Notes under the pieces: generated by a model
What the model saw: the letters and a program-made list of their open reading frames with translations, nothing else
Databases searched by the model: none
Told to the model about the DNA's origin: nothing
Made by a program: the position numbers and the translations under genes
Shown: positions 26,853-36,178 of the stretch, piece by piece
How positions within the stretch are numbered: the stretch's first letter is position 1
Layout: every line of letters starts with the position of its first letter
From: Bacteroidales bacterium
GTDB taxonomy: Bacteria; Bacteroidota; Bacteroidia; Bacteroidales; Marinilabiliaceae
Length of the DNA stretch: 64,000 bases
Assembly (NCBI GenBank): GCA_900766825.1
Contig: CAAFWU010000026.1
Location: 18,044-82,043 of the forward strand
Direction: 5' to 3'

Positions 26853-28202
26853 TTACTCGCTCTGCTTGAACCACTTGACGAGTTCGGCAAAGTTAGCCTT
26901 CTTGCCATACATAAGGATGCCAACGCGGTAGATGCGGGCGGCAATCCAGGTGAAGAGGAGGAAGGTGCCGATGAGAACCAGAATGGAGACCACAATTTGC
27001 CATATGGGCACATCGAAGGGCAAGCGCGCCATCATGACAATGGGCGATGTGAAGGGAATGATGGATGCCCAAACGGAAAGAGCACTGTTGGGGTCCTGCA
27101 TGGTGTGGAGCACAATGTAGATGGCCGCAAAGAGAGGAATCATGACAATGAGGCTGAGTTGTGAGCCCTCGCCAGCATTGTCGATGGCAGCACCCACAAT
27201 GGCAAAGAGGCTGGCATAGAGCAGATAGCCACCAATGAAGTAGACAATGAAGAGGAGAATGAGCTGTGTGAAGTTGATACTGCTGAGCATGTTAAAAATC
27301 TCGGGCAAGACATCGGACTCGGCCTGTTGCTGCACCATCTCCATTTGTTCGGGGGTTACGTTTGTGGCCACAGTTTGCTGAGCAATCTCCTGTGCCATGT
27401 CGGCCGAGAGGAATGTGCCCGCCACCGACATCAGTACCAAGCCGCACACAATCCAGATGGCCAACTGGGTGAGGGCCACCAGAGCTATGCCGATGATTTT
27501 GCCCATCATGAGTTCGAAGGGACGAACCGAGGAGACCAAGACCTCGATAATTCGGTTTGCCTTCTCCTCTACCACGCCCTGCATGACCATGGAGCCAGTG
27601 GTGAGGACGAACATATAGATGAGCATAGCGGCAATGAGAGCCACCACCATGCCCACCATGGCAAAACTCTCGCTCTCGTTGCCCTCGTCGGAAAGGGTAA
27701 CGGTGCTCACCTTGGCTTTGGCGGTGTTTACCTGAGCAAAGAGAGAATCGAGTTCGGCAGTGTGACCAGCGTAATTATTCATCAGCTCGGTCTTGAGTGC
27801 ATCGGTCAGCTGGTCGGTCACAAGCTCCACCGCCTCGATGGGCAGTGTCTTTTGGGAATAGATCTTTACGCTGTCTTTTGACACTGGGGAACCCGAGATA
27901 ATCATGTAGGCATCGTAGCCCAGATCGGCATAGCCTGTGCGGAGATCGGCCTCGTTGGTATCCGACGTTAGGCGAACAAAGGCAACAGAGGTGGCGTCGG
28001 TGAGGGCCATGCCATAGCGTTCGGTGCGGTCCACCACGGCCACACGAGACTGCTCGGTGGCGCCAAGACTCATGATGAGCGAGGGGAGGACCATGAGGAG
28101 CAGCATGCCAACGGGCATGAGCAGAGACATTATGATGAAGCTGAGCTTGCGAACGCGGGTGACGTACTCGCGCTCCACAATAAGGAAGAGTTTGCTACTC
28201 AT
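26853..28202 (-). CDS. ABC-2 type exporter permease (NatB-like)
   Basis: 449 residues; ATG at 28202 chosen (MSSKLFLIVEREYVTRVRKLSF is the usual N-terminus), overlapping the ATPase gene by 8 nt. ABC2_membrane_3 architecture: one helix near residue 30, a large extracytoplasmic segment (about 60-210) and five or six helices in the second half. Contains the family motif EEKANRIIEVLVSSVRPFELMMGKIIG split around residue 230. Partner of the ATPase encoded just upstream. The family exports Na+, antibiotics or peptides; substrate not deducible here. Confidence 0.88.
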   Translation of the reverse strand: MSSKLFLIVEREYVTRVRKLSFIIMSLLMPVGMLLLMVLPSLIMSLGATEQSRVAVVDRTERYGMALTDATSVAFVRLTSDTNEADLRTGYADLGYDAYMIISGSPVSKDSVKIYSQKTLPIEAVELVTDQLTDALKTELMNNYAGHTAELDSLFAQVNTAKAKVSTVTLSDEGNESESFAMVGMVVALIAAMLIYMFVLTTGSMVMQGVVEEKANRIIEVLVSSVRPFELMMGKIIGIALVALTQLAIWIVCGLVLMSVAGTFLSADMAQEIAQQTVATNVTPEQMEMVQQQAESDVLPEIFNMLSSINFTQLILLFIVYFIGGYLLYASLFAIVGAAIDNAGEGSQLSLIVMIPLFAAIYIVLHTMQDPNSALSVWASIIPFTSPIVMMARLPFDVPIWQIVVSILVLIGTFLLFTWIAARIYRVGILMYGKKANFAELVKWFKQSE

Positions 28203-29166
28203 GACTTGCGTTTGAATCTGTTGATGCTGACTGAGTTGAGGTTGTTTGGGACTTCTGCCCCTCGACAATGTGGATGAAGATATCGTTCATGGAAGGAAGG
28301 CGCTCCTCGAAGCTTACGAGCTCCACTTTGCCGAGGAGGAGACGAATGAGGTCGTTGGCCGAAATGCTGGCATCGGCGGGGTGAACGAGGGCCTCGGTGT
28401 ACATTCCCTGACTCTTGAGGTCGCTGACCACAATGTTGGAGTCTGGTGCCGTAAGGGCATCGGGGCTACCCGAGAAACGAATGGCAAAAGTGTTGTCCTT
28501 ATACTGCTGCTTGACGTCCCACACAGAGCCTGAGAGGACAGCCTTGCTGCTGTTGATGAGGGTTATGTTGTCGCAGACCTCCTCGACCGAAGCCATGTTG
28601 TGGGTAGAGAAGATGACTGTTGAACCCTTTTGTTTGAGTTCCAAAATCTCGCGTTTGAGCAGGTTGGCATTCACGGGGTCGAAGCCGCTGAAGGGCTCGT
28701 CGAAGATGAGTAGCTTGGGTTCATGGAGCACGGTGACAATGAATTGCACCTTTTGCTGCATGCCTTTGCTGAGTTCCTCTACTTTTTTGTTCCACCAAGC
28801 GGAGATTTCGAACTTCTCGAACCATTGTTTGAGTCGGGTTTCGGCATCGGCACGAGACAAGCCCTTGAGGCGAGCCAAATAGACGGCCTCTTCGCCCACT
28901 TTCATTTTTTTATAGAGACCACGTTCCTCGGGCATGTAGCCAATGCCATATACATCGTCGGGGCGGAGTTTGTGACCGTTGAGCAACACAGTGCCGCTGT
29001 CGGGGCGAGTTATCTGATTGAGGATACGAATGAAGGTTGTTTTGCCGGCGCCATTGGGTCCCAAGAGGCCGTAGACGCACCCCTCGGGCACAGAGAGCGA
29101 CAGGCCATCCAATGCACGGTGACCTGAGTAGTCTTTGACCACATCTTGGGCTTCGATAAATGCCAT
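28195..29166 (-). CDS. ABC transporter ATP-binding protein (NatA-like)
   Basis: 323 residues. Walker A GPNGAGKTT (about 35), Q loop, signature LSKGMQQKVQ, Walker B LLIFDEPFSGFDP, switch His in STHNM, and a C-terminal DUF4162-type extension (about 225-310). Energises the permease encoded 8 nt overlapping downstream, an inner-membrane export pair. Ser/Thr-rich tail. A promoter core inside a palindrome lies 30 nt upstream of the ATG, suggesting repressor control. Confidence 0.9.
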   Translation of the reverse strand: MAFIEAQDVVKDYSGHRALDGLSLSVPEGCVYGLLGPNGAGKTTFIRILNQITRPDSGTVLLNGHKLRPDDVYGIGYMPEERGLYKKMKVGEEAVYLARLKGLSRADAETRLKQWFEKFEISAWWNKKVEELSKGMQQKVQFIVTVLHEPKLLIFDEPFSGFDPVNANLLKREILELKQKGSTVIFSTHNMASVEEVCDNITLINSSKAVLSGSVWDVKQQYKDNTFAIRFSGSPDALTAPDSNIVVSDLKSQGMYTEALVHPADASISANDLIRLLLGKVELVSFEERLPSMNDIFIHIVEGQKSQTTSTQSASTDSNASHE

Positions 29167-29188
29167 AGTTTGTTATGATTGGTTCAAC

Positions 29189-29208
29189 TGTACTACAAAT
29201 ATAGTACA
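29189..29208 (-). promoter_or_regulatory. Palindromic operator over the -7 box of the natA-like gene
   Basis: TGTACTA (29189-29195), 6 nt, TAGTACA (29202-29208): a perfect inverted repeat. The minus-strand -7 box TATATTTG (29196-29203) sits inside it, 30 nt upstream of the ATG. A protein bound here would block the promoter. Confidence 0.5.
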
Positions 29209-29416
29209 CTCAAATAAATATTTGTCATTCTAGAGGTCTCTTTAGAGTTTATTAACGGAATAAAAAGATAGTAGGAAAAGAGGGTTGTTGGGGCTAAAAG
29301 AGAAAACATAGATTTTAGTCATTCTGCAGAAGGGTATTTTTAAGGAAACAAACAGAAAATATCACAAGCAAAACATACTATATAAAGAATTATTCACTAT
29401 TCTAAAACAAAAAGCA

Positions 29417-29446
29417 TTGTCATTATTCCTAAACACCATACATTTG
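29417..29446 (+). promoter_or_regulatory. Promoter of metY (TTG-N19-TACATTTG)
   Basis: TTG (29417-29419), 19-nt spacer, TACATTTG (29439-29446). It leaves a leader of about 130 nt before the ATG at 29582, in which I recognise no SAM riboswitch. Confidence 0.7.
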
Positions 29447-29581
29447 CATTGCAAGCTCGAAGGAAGAGGAGCAGCAAACAAGGGTGAAAAGAAAAAACAT
29501 GACATCCCCCTCTCCCGCCAAGCAGGCAGAACAAAACAAGATAACCCAAAGAAAAAAATAACCCCTAAATTCCCAACAATC

Positions 29582-30871
29582 ATGAGCAGCAAGAAATTAC
29601 ACTTCGAGACACTTCAGGTTCACGCAGGTCAAGAGAATCCCGATCCCGCAACAGGCGCTCGCGCAGTGCCCATCTATCAGACGGCCTCGTACGTATTCCG
29701 CAATTCGGAGCATGCCGCAGCCCGCTTTGGCCTTACCGACCCTGGCAACATATACGGTCGCTTGACCAACCCCACACAGGATGTGTTCGAGCAACGATTG
29801 GCAGCCTTGGAAGGCGGTGTGGCCGCCCTTGGCGTGGCATCAGGAGCCGCTGCCGCCACCTATGCCTTGGAGAACATCGTGGGTCCTGGCGACCACATTG
29901 TGGCAGCCGACAACCTCTACGGCGGTTCCTATAACCTTATTGTTCACACCTTGGCTCAGCAGGGCGTTACTCACAGCATTGTGAACATCAACGACCCTAA
30001 GGCCATCGAGGCTGCCATAGGTCCCCGCACCAAAGCGATCTATGCCGAGACACTTGGCAACCCCAACAGCGACGTGACCGATCTTGACACAATTGGTGCC
30101 ATTGCCAAGAAGCACGGCATAGTGTTCATTGTGGACAACACCTTTGGCACCCCCTACTTGATTCGCCCACTGGAGCATGGTGCCAACATTGTGGTACACT
30201 CTGCCACCAAGTTCATTGGCGGTCATGGCAGCAGCCTTGGCGGCGTCATTGTGGACGGAGGCAACTTTGATTGGCATGCCTATGCAGACCGATACCCAAC
30301 CTTGGCAAAGCCTGACGCATCGTACCACGGTGCCGTGTTTGCCGACGTGGCAGGAGCCGCAGCTTTTGTAACCCGCATACGTGCCGTGCTGCTTCGCGAC
30401 ACAGGTGCCACCCTCTCGCCCTTCAATGCCTTCATCTTGTTGCAAGGTCTCGAAACCTTGTCGCTGCGTGTTGAGCGCCACGTAAGCAACGCCCTCAAGG
30501 TTGTAGAGTACCTGAGCAAGCATCCCAAAGTGGCCAGCGTAAGCCACCCCGCTTTGGAGAGCCACCCAACCCACGACCTCTATAAGAAGTACTTCCCACA
30601 GGGCGGTGGTTCCATCTTCACCTTCGAGCTCAAAGGCGGCAAGGATGAGGCTTGGAAGTTCATTGACAATCTCCAGATCTTCTCTCTCTTGGCCAACGTT
30701 GCCGATGTGAAGAGTTTGGCCATCCACCCAGCCACCACAACTCACTCTCAGCTCTCTCCCGAGGAGCTCGCAGAGCAACACATCACGCAATCCACTGTGC
30801 GTTTGTCCATTGGCACCGAGCATATAGACGACATTTTGGCGGACATTGAGCAGGCGTTGGACAAAATTTAA
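29582..30871 (+). CDS. metY: O-acetylhomoserine sulfhydrylase / aminocarboxypropyltransferase
   Basis: 429 residues; ATG at 29582 follows the promoter and gives the standard N-terminus. PLP enzyme of the Cys/Met metabolism family that makes homocysteine from O-acetylhomoserine and sulfide. Visible: IYGRLTNPTQDVFEQR, SGAAAATYA, NLYGGSYNL, FIVDNTFGTP, the PLP lysine Lys210 in SATKFIGGHG, and TLAIHPATTTHSQ-type substrate loop (SLAIHPATTTHS). Length fits MetY (about 430), longer than cystathionine gamma-synthase (about 390). A second, divergent member of the same superfamily opens the sulfur operon at 56409. Confidence 0.93.
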   Translation: MSSKKLHFETLQVHAGQENPDPATGARAVPIYQTASYVFRNSEHAAARFGLTDPGNIYGRLTNPTQDVFEQRLAALEGGVAALGVASGAAAATYALENIVGPGDHIVAADNLYGGSYNLIVHTLAQQGVTHSIVNINDPKAIEAAIGPRTKAIYAETLGNPNSDVTDLDTIGAIAKKHGIVFIVDNTFGTPYLIRPLEHGANIVVHSATKFIGGHGSSLGGVIVDGGNFDWHAYADRYPTLAKPDASYHGAVFADVAGAAAFVTRIRAVLLRDTGATLSPFNAFILLQGLETLSLRVERHVSNALKVVEYLSKHPKVASVSHPALESHPTHDLYKKYFPQGGGSIFTFELKGGKDEAWKFIDNLQIFSLLANVADVKSLAIHPATTTHSQLSPEELAEQHITQSTVRLSIGTEHIDDILADIEQALDKI

Positions 30872-30922
30872 TGGAACGAGACCTACATTGCCATAACTGA
30901 TATTGACAACACAGATTGATTA

Positions 30923-30978
30923 ACTCAGCCCCCTACGAACAAATTGCTTTTTGTTCGTGGGGGGCTGAGTCTGTTTTT
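30923..30978 (+). terminator. Strong terminator after metY
   Basis: Stem of about 20 bp (ACTCAGCCCCC with ACGAACAAA, complement 30950-30970) followed by CTGTTTTTATT. Confidence 0.85.
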
Positions 30979-31013
30979 ATTAGGGTGAAAATGTGTATTG
31001 AAGGGTAACGTCC

Positions 31014-31664
31014 TTATTGTATAGAGTCCAAACACATTATGTAGTAAATTGGCAAATAGGTTACTCCATTTATTAGGTTGACATCTTGAGCATTGGAGAA
31101 GACAAATGCGTTATGGATATTATACTCATCGATTTGCAAAAACTTATCAAGGGCACTATGGATCTGATAATCTTTGCCCGACTTGATTTCCAAGGGCATA
31201 ACGGAAAGGTTGGGGGCATCGTCTAACAGAAAATCGACCTCACCATTTTTTTTATTGTCGTAGTAGAACAATTTGAAACCATGTGCTTTTAGCTCTTGGG
31301 CCACAACAGTTTCGTAAACCGAACCAAGATTAATGCTTACCTCATCGTCCAAAACGGCCTTGATAGCATTGCCGAAAAAGATATAGGTGATGAGACCCAC
31401 ATCATTCAAATAAAGTTTTAAAAGGTTCTTACCACTATTCTCAACAAGAGGAAAACTTGGCTTGCTTATTGCCTGAACTTCAAGAGCTATGCCAGAAGAG
31501 ATTAAATAGTCGAACTCCTCATAGTAATCCGACATACGTTTACCAGCCTTACTCTCAACATCTTTGGCAACAACACGTTTCCCATAAAACAACTCACTCC
31601 AAAACACACTTTTCCTACAAAATAGAAGGTAACTAACTACACTTTTCTCCCCTAAAAGGGTCAT
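31014..31664 (-). pseudogene. Remnant of a DUF4143 ATPase (AAA part missing)
   Basis: 216-codon open frame matching only the C-terminal half of AAA+/DUF4143 proteins: FDYLISSGIALEVQ, LYLNDVGLI, LGSVYETVVAQEL, and a PD-(D/E)XK-like core in GEVDFLL then PLEIKSGK. Intact relatives are near 400 residues and begin with a P-loop ATPase. Only 109 nt separate this frame from nudC, so the ATPase half has been deleted. The first 30 residues are unlike the family. Base use is more AT-rich than in its neighbours. Two 21-nt direct repeats sit at its 5' side. Could still make a short protein, but I read it as decaying. Confidence 0.7.
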
Positions 31665-31676
31665 ATTTTAACAATT

Positions 31677-31720
31677 CAATCAAAAGTTGCGGAGTAAAAC
31701 AATCAAAAGTTGCGGAGTAA
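31677..31720. repeat. Two direct repeats of 21 nt, 23-nt period
   Basis: Copies at 31677-31697 and 31700-31720, identical, sharing the core CAAAAGTTGCGGAGTAA, just upstream of the DUF4143 remnant. Possibly left by the event that removed its 5' half. Confidence 0.75.
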
Positions 31721-31773
31721 GCAAGACAATACGTCCACATAACACTCTTAATCAACACATTAGCGTAATAGAA

Positions 31774-32562
31774 CTAATTATTTTCGAGCCAATCATCTAT
31801 TAGGCGGCGGGCAATGCTTAGTTTGTCGGGGAGGTTGGGGAGATTATGGCGGTTGAAGAATTGGGCGTCGGCGAGTTCTTCTTTTTGAATTTTAATGTCG
31901 CCAGAGACGTAGCGTGCCACAAAACCTATCATCAGGTTGCTGGGGAAGGGCCAGGGCTGGCTGGCAAAGTAACGTATGTTGTCGATCTCGAGACCTGTTT
32001 CTTCCATCACCTCGCGGCGCACACACTCCTCGAGGCTCTCACCTGTTTCTACAAAACCTGCCACAAGACCGTAGTGGTCGCCGCGGAAGTTGAGGGCACG
32101 CACCATAAGAATCTCGTTGCCTCGCTCGACACGGACAATGATGGCTGGGGATATGGGAGGGTAGATTTCGAACCCACACTTTGGGCATTTGCGGGCAATG
32201 TCGGTAAAGGGCTCGGTTTGGGTGCCGCAGACGGGGCAGAATTTGCTATGGGTGTGCCAATAGAGAATTTGGCGAGCTTTGACGGCTGCGGCAAAGTCGG
32301 TAGGGTCCATAAGGGAGAAGAGGGAGCGGAAATCTACGGCAATGAGGTTGGATGCGGCAGCTGGGGTTTGGTGGGCATCGGTGGCGGGCCAGGATGGAAG
32401 GCCTATGACCTGATAGGTGCCTGCGGGTGTGGTCACTGGCACAATGGGAGCGGAGGCGGGTACAAAGGGTGTGACCTCGTCGAGGGTGGGAAGGGTTGGG
32501 AGCTGATTTTCTTCTTTGCGGACAACCATCTGGCGTTGACCGACCATGATGCATGTTTTCAT
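31774..32562 (-). CDS. nudC: NAD(H) pyrophosphatase NudC
   Basis: 262 residues. Hydrolyses NADH to NMNH and AMP and, in characterised homologues, removes NAD caps from RNA. N-terminal NUDIX-like domain, then a zinc ribbon (CPVCG ... CPKCG, about 110-130), a Nudix box (GFVETGESLEECV, RREVMEETG, about 166-190) and the family-specific SQPWPFPSN motif just after it, which separates NADH pyrophosphatases from other Nudix enzymes. A monocistronic gene downstream of a hairpin-rich 217-nt gap. Confidence 0.9.
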   Translation of the reverse strand: MKTCIMVGQRQMVVRKEENQLPTLPTLDEVTPFVPASAPIVPVTTPAGTYQVIGLPSWPATDAHQTPAAASNLIAVDFRSLFSLMDPTDFAAAVKARQILYWHTHSKFCPVCGTQTEPFTDIARKCPKCGFEIYPPISPAIIVRVERGNEILMVRALNFRGDHYGLVAGFVETGESLEECVRREVMEETGLEIDNIRYFASQPWPFPSNLMIGFVARYVSGDIKIQKEELADAQFFNRHNLPNLPDKLSIARRLIDDWLENN

Positions 32563-32779
32563 AAGAGCTTAGATTGGGGGAGAATAAGAATAAGTGGGTT
32601 TGCTGATGGGGGAGAGAGCTATAGCTGTTTAGATAGAACCCCGAGGTGCGGCACGTGGGCTGCTGACCTCGGGGTAATTTATGTTGCGCCAGTGGGGCTG
32701 TGGAGCCTAAGCTAATGCTGTGGGGCTCGTGAGCCAAACTTGAGGCTCTTATTTCAAAGAGCTATAGCAACTCTGTGAA
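32563..32779. other. Intergenic region rich in inverted repeats
   Basis: Gap upstream of nudC. Holds a perfect 10-bp inverted repeat ACCCCGAGGT/ACCTCGGGGT (32638-32647, 32666-32675), a palindrome GGCTCGTGAGCC near 32724, and the palindromic word GAGCTATAGC twice (32616-32625, 32759-32768). The 10-bp hairpin may end the clpA-nucleotidyltransferase transcript, though its T run is poor. Confidence 0.5.
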
Positions 32780-33691
32780 TTAGAAGAGTTTGTTGGGGTA
32801 CTCGCCCTTGTCGATAAGGACCTGAATTTTGTCCACAACGCCCTGACGGTCGGCAGCGTAGGTGACGCCAAACCAGTGGCTGGTAGTGTCGAGGACCTTG
32901 ACGGTTGCGGTCTTCTCGTTGATGAGTTTGTTGACCATGAGGGGGATGAAGAACTCGGCCTTGAGGTTCTGCATGTTCTTGGGGTCGGAGAGGAACTCCT
33001 TGAAGTATGCCTCGCTGTGAGCGAAGTAGTCGGGGGTGAAGCCCCAAACGTTCATGGAAACTGGGGTGTTGTCTGGCACAGCCACCCACTTACCCTCTTC
33101 GTCCTTGTAGCAGACGGGACCGTCGACGCGCATAATCTCGGTACGTTCAACCACTGTGGTCAGGTGACCATTGGCGTCGGTGGAGCAGATGCCACGAGCC
33201 ACCGTGCCGCTCTCGCTAAGGGTGTTGCCAACGCGGAAGCCTACCATGCAGTAGTCGTTCTTGGCTCCCTCTGGGAGTTCGGAGAGGTATTTGCCTATGA
33301 CAGCAAAGGTGTCGCGACCATAGAAATCGTCGGCATTGATAACGGCAAAAGGCTCACGGATAACGTCTTTGCCCATGAGCACAGCGTGGTTTGTACCCCA
33401 AGGTTTCTGGCGGCCTTCGGGGCAAGTAAAGCCCTCGGGCAGGTCGTTGATGCTCTGGAAAACGAGCTCGGTGGGGATGTGACCCTCATACTTAGAGAGG
33501 ACTTTCTCGCGGAAAGCATCTTCGAAATCTTTGCGGATAACGAAGACCACCTTGCCGAACCCGCCACGGATGGCGTCGAAAATGGAGTAGTCCATAATGG
33601 TCTCGCCGTTTGGTCCGAGACCGTCGAGTTGCTTAAGACCGCCGTAGCGGCTACCCATGCCCGCAGCGAGCACAAAAAGGGTTGGTTTCAT
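32780..33691 (-). CDS. Sugar-phosphate nucleotidyltransferase family protein
   Basis: 303 residues. Begins with the GT-A nucleotide-binding signature LAAGMGSRYGGLKQLD, followed by KPWGTNHAVL and VINADDFYG (metal-binding Asp). These identify a nucleotidyltransferase that couples NTP to a sugar phosphate or a similar alcohol phosphate. It lacks the left-handed helix domain of GlmU/GlgC types, and its C-terminal part (MNVWGFTPDYF, HWFGVTYAADR) is family-specific. Substrate unknown. It lies 84 nt downstream of clpA on the same strand, with no clear promoter of its own. Confidence 0.8.
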   Translation of the reverse strand: MKPTLFVLAAGMGSRYGGLKQLDGLGPNGETIMDYSIFDAIRGGFGKVVFVIRKDFEDAFREKVLSKYEGHIPTELVFQSINDLPEGFTCPEGRQKPWGTNHAVLMGKDVIREPFAVINADDFYGRDTFAVIGKYLSELPEGAKNDYCMVGFRVGNTLSESGTVARGICSTDANGHLTTVVERTEIMRVDGPVCYKDEEGKWVAVPDNTPVSMNVWGFTPDYFAHSEAYFKEFLSDPKNMQNLKAEFFIPLMVNKLINEKTATVKVLDTTSHWFGVTYAADRQGVVDKIQVLIDKGEYPNKLF

Positions 33692-33775
33692 AAACTTGAT
33701 TGTTTGTTTAGTTGGAACAATTGTCGGTGTTGTAGTTAGTTGTATGTTAACAACAGGTCAAGCCCCTGTCCAACA

Positions 33776-36178
33776 TCAGGGAGCGAGAACCTTCTGTTCG
33801 GGTTCTGACTTAGATGCCACCAGAGCATCGTCTTGCACAGCCACCCAAAGTTTGCCCTTGCCAAAATTGTCGAAGAGGATGGCTTTCATAAGGGCAGGCT
33901 TGAGGTATTGACCAATGGCACGGTCCATTTCGCGAGCACCATAGTGGGCCGAGAAGCCTTTGGAGAGCAAGAGTTCGTGAGCCTCTGGGGTGAGGGTGAA
34001 AGTTATGTTTCTATTTTTAGTTAGCTTGGTTTTTAGTTCGGCAACCTTACGATCCAGAATGCGGATGGCCATGTCGCGCGACATATCGTGGAAAGGCACC
34101 ACCTTGGTGAGTCGGTTGAGGAACTCGGGGGCAAAGGTTTTCTTGAGTTCATGACCCATGACCTCACTCTTTTCCATGCGAGAGCCAAAGCCGAGACCAT
34201 TGCCAGTGGCAAAGCGTGCGCCAGCGTTGGAAGTCATTATAATAATGGTACCTGAGAAGTCGGCCTTCTGACCTTTGTTGTCGGTTAGTTGGGCATAGTC
34301 CAGCACCTGAAGCAAGAGGTTGAAGACGGCGCTATGTGCCTTCTCGATCTCGTCGAAGAGGAGAACGCAGTTAGGTGTTTTGCGCACAGCATCGGTGAGC
34401 AGACCACCATCGTCGTAGCCAATGTAGCCAGCGGGCGAGCCCACGAGTTTTGACACGGTATGGTGCTCGGCATACTCGCTCATGTCGAAGCGTACGAGGC
34501 GTGTGCCCAGTTCGTCGGCCAGAACTTTGGCGAGTTCTGTTTTGCCCACGCCTGTAGGACCCACAAAGAGGTAGGCTGCCAGAGGTTTGCTCTCGTCGGC
34601 GAGGCCTGCTTTGGCCAGCAGGACACTTTGTGCCACTCCGCTCACGGCCTCGTCCTGACCATAGATGCGGGCCAAGATGTTCTGCTCAAGAGAGCGGAGG
34701 GTGTTCTCGCGATCGGCTTTGTTGGCAATGCCCTCGAAACCGAGCACGGCCATGAGTTTCTCTACGTGGTTCTTGGCAATGATTGGGGTGGCTTTGGAGC
34801 TCTTGCGACTGCACTCTAACTCATTGAAAGAGCAGAGGTTGTCAAAGAGATCGATGGCTCGGCCTGGCATTGCTACCTCTTTGGCCATTTGGCTGTTGGC
34901 CACATCGGTAACATAGTCTACCACCCCGTCTTCCACTACGCAGGAGTGAAAACGTCGAATGCCATCGGCTGCGGCGCGAACCATTTTGCGGCAGTCGGGC
35001 TCGAGGGGGGGCTCGTTGATGTCTATGCGGGTAAAGTGTTTGTTCACCACCCCGTTGAAGGTTGAGAGACGTTTGAATTGCTCGAAGGATGCCGTGGTGA
35101 CAATGTGGATATCCTTGTTCTGCATCAGAGAGATGAGCAGACGGAGGGTGTCTGGGGTATTGTCGTTATTGTTCATGGGCATTAGTTCGCCCAGATTGTC
35201 GATAAAGAGCACGGCCATGTTGAGCCGAGGGCGGTTGGGACCATCCTCGATGTCGCATATAATTTCGGTAAGGTGATTCTCTATTTCGTCGGCATAGGCA
35301 GTGCCAGAGACCAGTTCGGATGGTTTGAGCTCATAGAAACGGCAAGAACCGAGGCGGCTTGTTTTCTTGAGTTTGGCCATCATTTGCATGAGTCCCACAA
35401 TCATGGCGGACTTGCCAACGCCACGTTCGCCCACAAAGACCACGTTGCCCCTGTTTTGTTTAGAGAGGGCAATGACAGCCTTGTTGAGTTCGGCTTCGCG
35501 TCCCACAAAGGGCACTCTCTTGAGGCATTTATTGAGATCGAGACGCTGACATGGCGAGTCGTCCTCTTCCTCTTCGGCAAAGAGGTCTCTCATATCATTG
35601 TTGTCGGCATATTGACCCGCGGGCATGTGCTTAGATTTATCAGTGTTTGGGATAACGTCGGAGAAAGACGGGGGAAAGGGTTGCTCGCTGTCTTTCTTGG
35701 TTCTTTGTGCAAAGGTTTCGAGAACTTGCTGAAACTTGCTTGGTGGAATGCATCTACGGAGGACTTGACAAGCCCATGTTTGCTCCATGGAAGCAATGGC
35801 AAAGAGGAAATGCCAAGGCTGGATTGCGCGAGAGCGGAAGCGTTTGCAGATAGAAGCCACGGAAAGCATGAGGTCGGAGAAGTTCTCGGACGTCTCTATA
35901 TTATAGTCGGCTTTGCCAGGCACGCGATCCAACTCATTGAGATATTGTAGCAGATCGGACTTTAAGGAATTTGTGTTGCCTCCTGCATCTTTAATAATAT
36001 CCTCGAGACCATAATTGATAACAAGAATATCGAGAATGAGCTCAGGCACAACAAACTGGAGTCTTTCATGCTTGGCTAAGTCGAAAGAATCGCCAAGCAG
36101 TTGTGCAACCTCAACCACTTGTGGGGGGAAGCCGCCAGCGCGGGCATCGAAGCTACTCTTTTTTTTGTATTTAGGCAT
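33776..36178 (-). CDS. clpA: ClpA-type ATP-dependent protease ATPase subunit
   Basis: 800 residues; ATG at 36178 (MPKYKKKSSF) overlaps clpS by 8 nt. AAA+ unfoldase feeding ClpP. N-domain (about 25-165), first AAA module with GERGVGKSA (about 270) and VLFIDNLGE, second with GPTGVGKTE (about 550), VLLFDEIEKAH and MTSNAG, then a C-terminal D2-small domain. LGFGSR near 650 is in the place of the ClpP-binding loop. No UVR middle domain, which with the linked clpS favours ClpA over ClpC. First Walker B reads FIDNLGE rather than the usual DE. Confidence 0.88.
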   Translation of the reverse strand: MPKYKKKSSFDARAGGFPPQVVEVAQLLGDSFDLAKHERLQFVVPELILDILVINYGLEDIIKDAGGNTNSLKSDLLQYLNELDRVPGKADYNIETSENFSDLMLSVASICKRFRSRAIQPWHFLFAIASMEQTWACQVLRRCIPPSKFQQVLETFAQRTKKDSEQPFPPSFSDVIPNTDKSKHMPAGQYADNNDMRDLFAEEEEDDSPCQRLDLNKCLKRVPFVGREAELNKAVIALSKQNRGNVVFVGERGVGKSAMIVGLMQMMAKLKKTSRLGSCRFYELKPSELVSGTAYADEIENHLTEIICDIEDGPNRPRLNMAVLFIDNLGELMPMNNNDNTPDTLRLLISLMQNKDIHIVTTASFEQFKRLSTFNGVVNKHFTRIDINEPPLEPDCRKMVRAAADGIRRFHSCVVEDGVVDYVTDVANSQMAKEVAMPGRAIDLFDNLCSFNELECSRKSSKATPIIAKNHVEKLMAVLGFEGIANKADRENTLRSLEQNILARIYGQDEAVSGVAQSVLLAKAGLADESKPLAAYLFVGPTGVGKTELAKVLADELGTRLVRFDMSEYAEHHTVSKLVGSPAGYIGYDDGGLLTDAVRKTPNCVLLFDEIEKAHSAVFNLLLQVLDYAQLTDNKGQKADFSGTIIIMTSNAGARFATGNGLGFGSRMEKSEVMGHELKKTFAPEFLNRLTKVVPFHDMSRDMAIRILDRKVAELKTKLTKNRNITFTLTPEAHELLLSKGFSAHYGAREMDRAIGQYLKPALMKAILFDNFGKGKLWVAVQDDALVASKSEPEQKVLAP

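Noticed and set aside
29447..29581. SAM or other riboswitch in the metY leader
   Set aside because: The leader is A-rich and shows no conserved riboswitch core or strong stem.
29840..30823. 327-codon minus-strand ORF opposite metY
   Set aside because: Antisense shadow; metY motifs and promoter are on plus.
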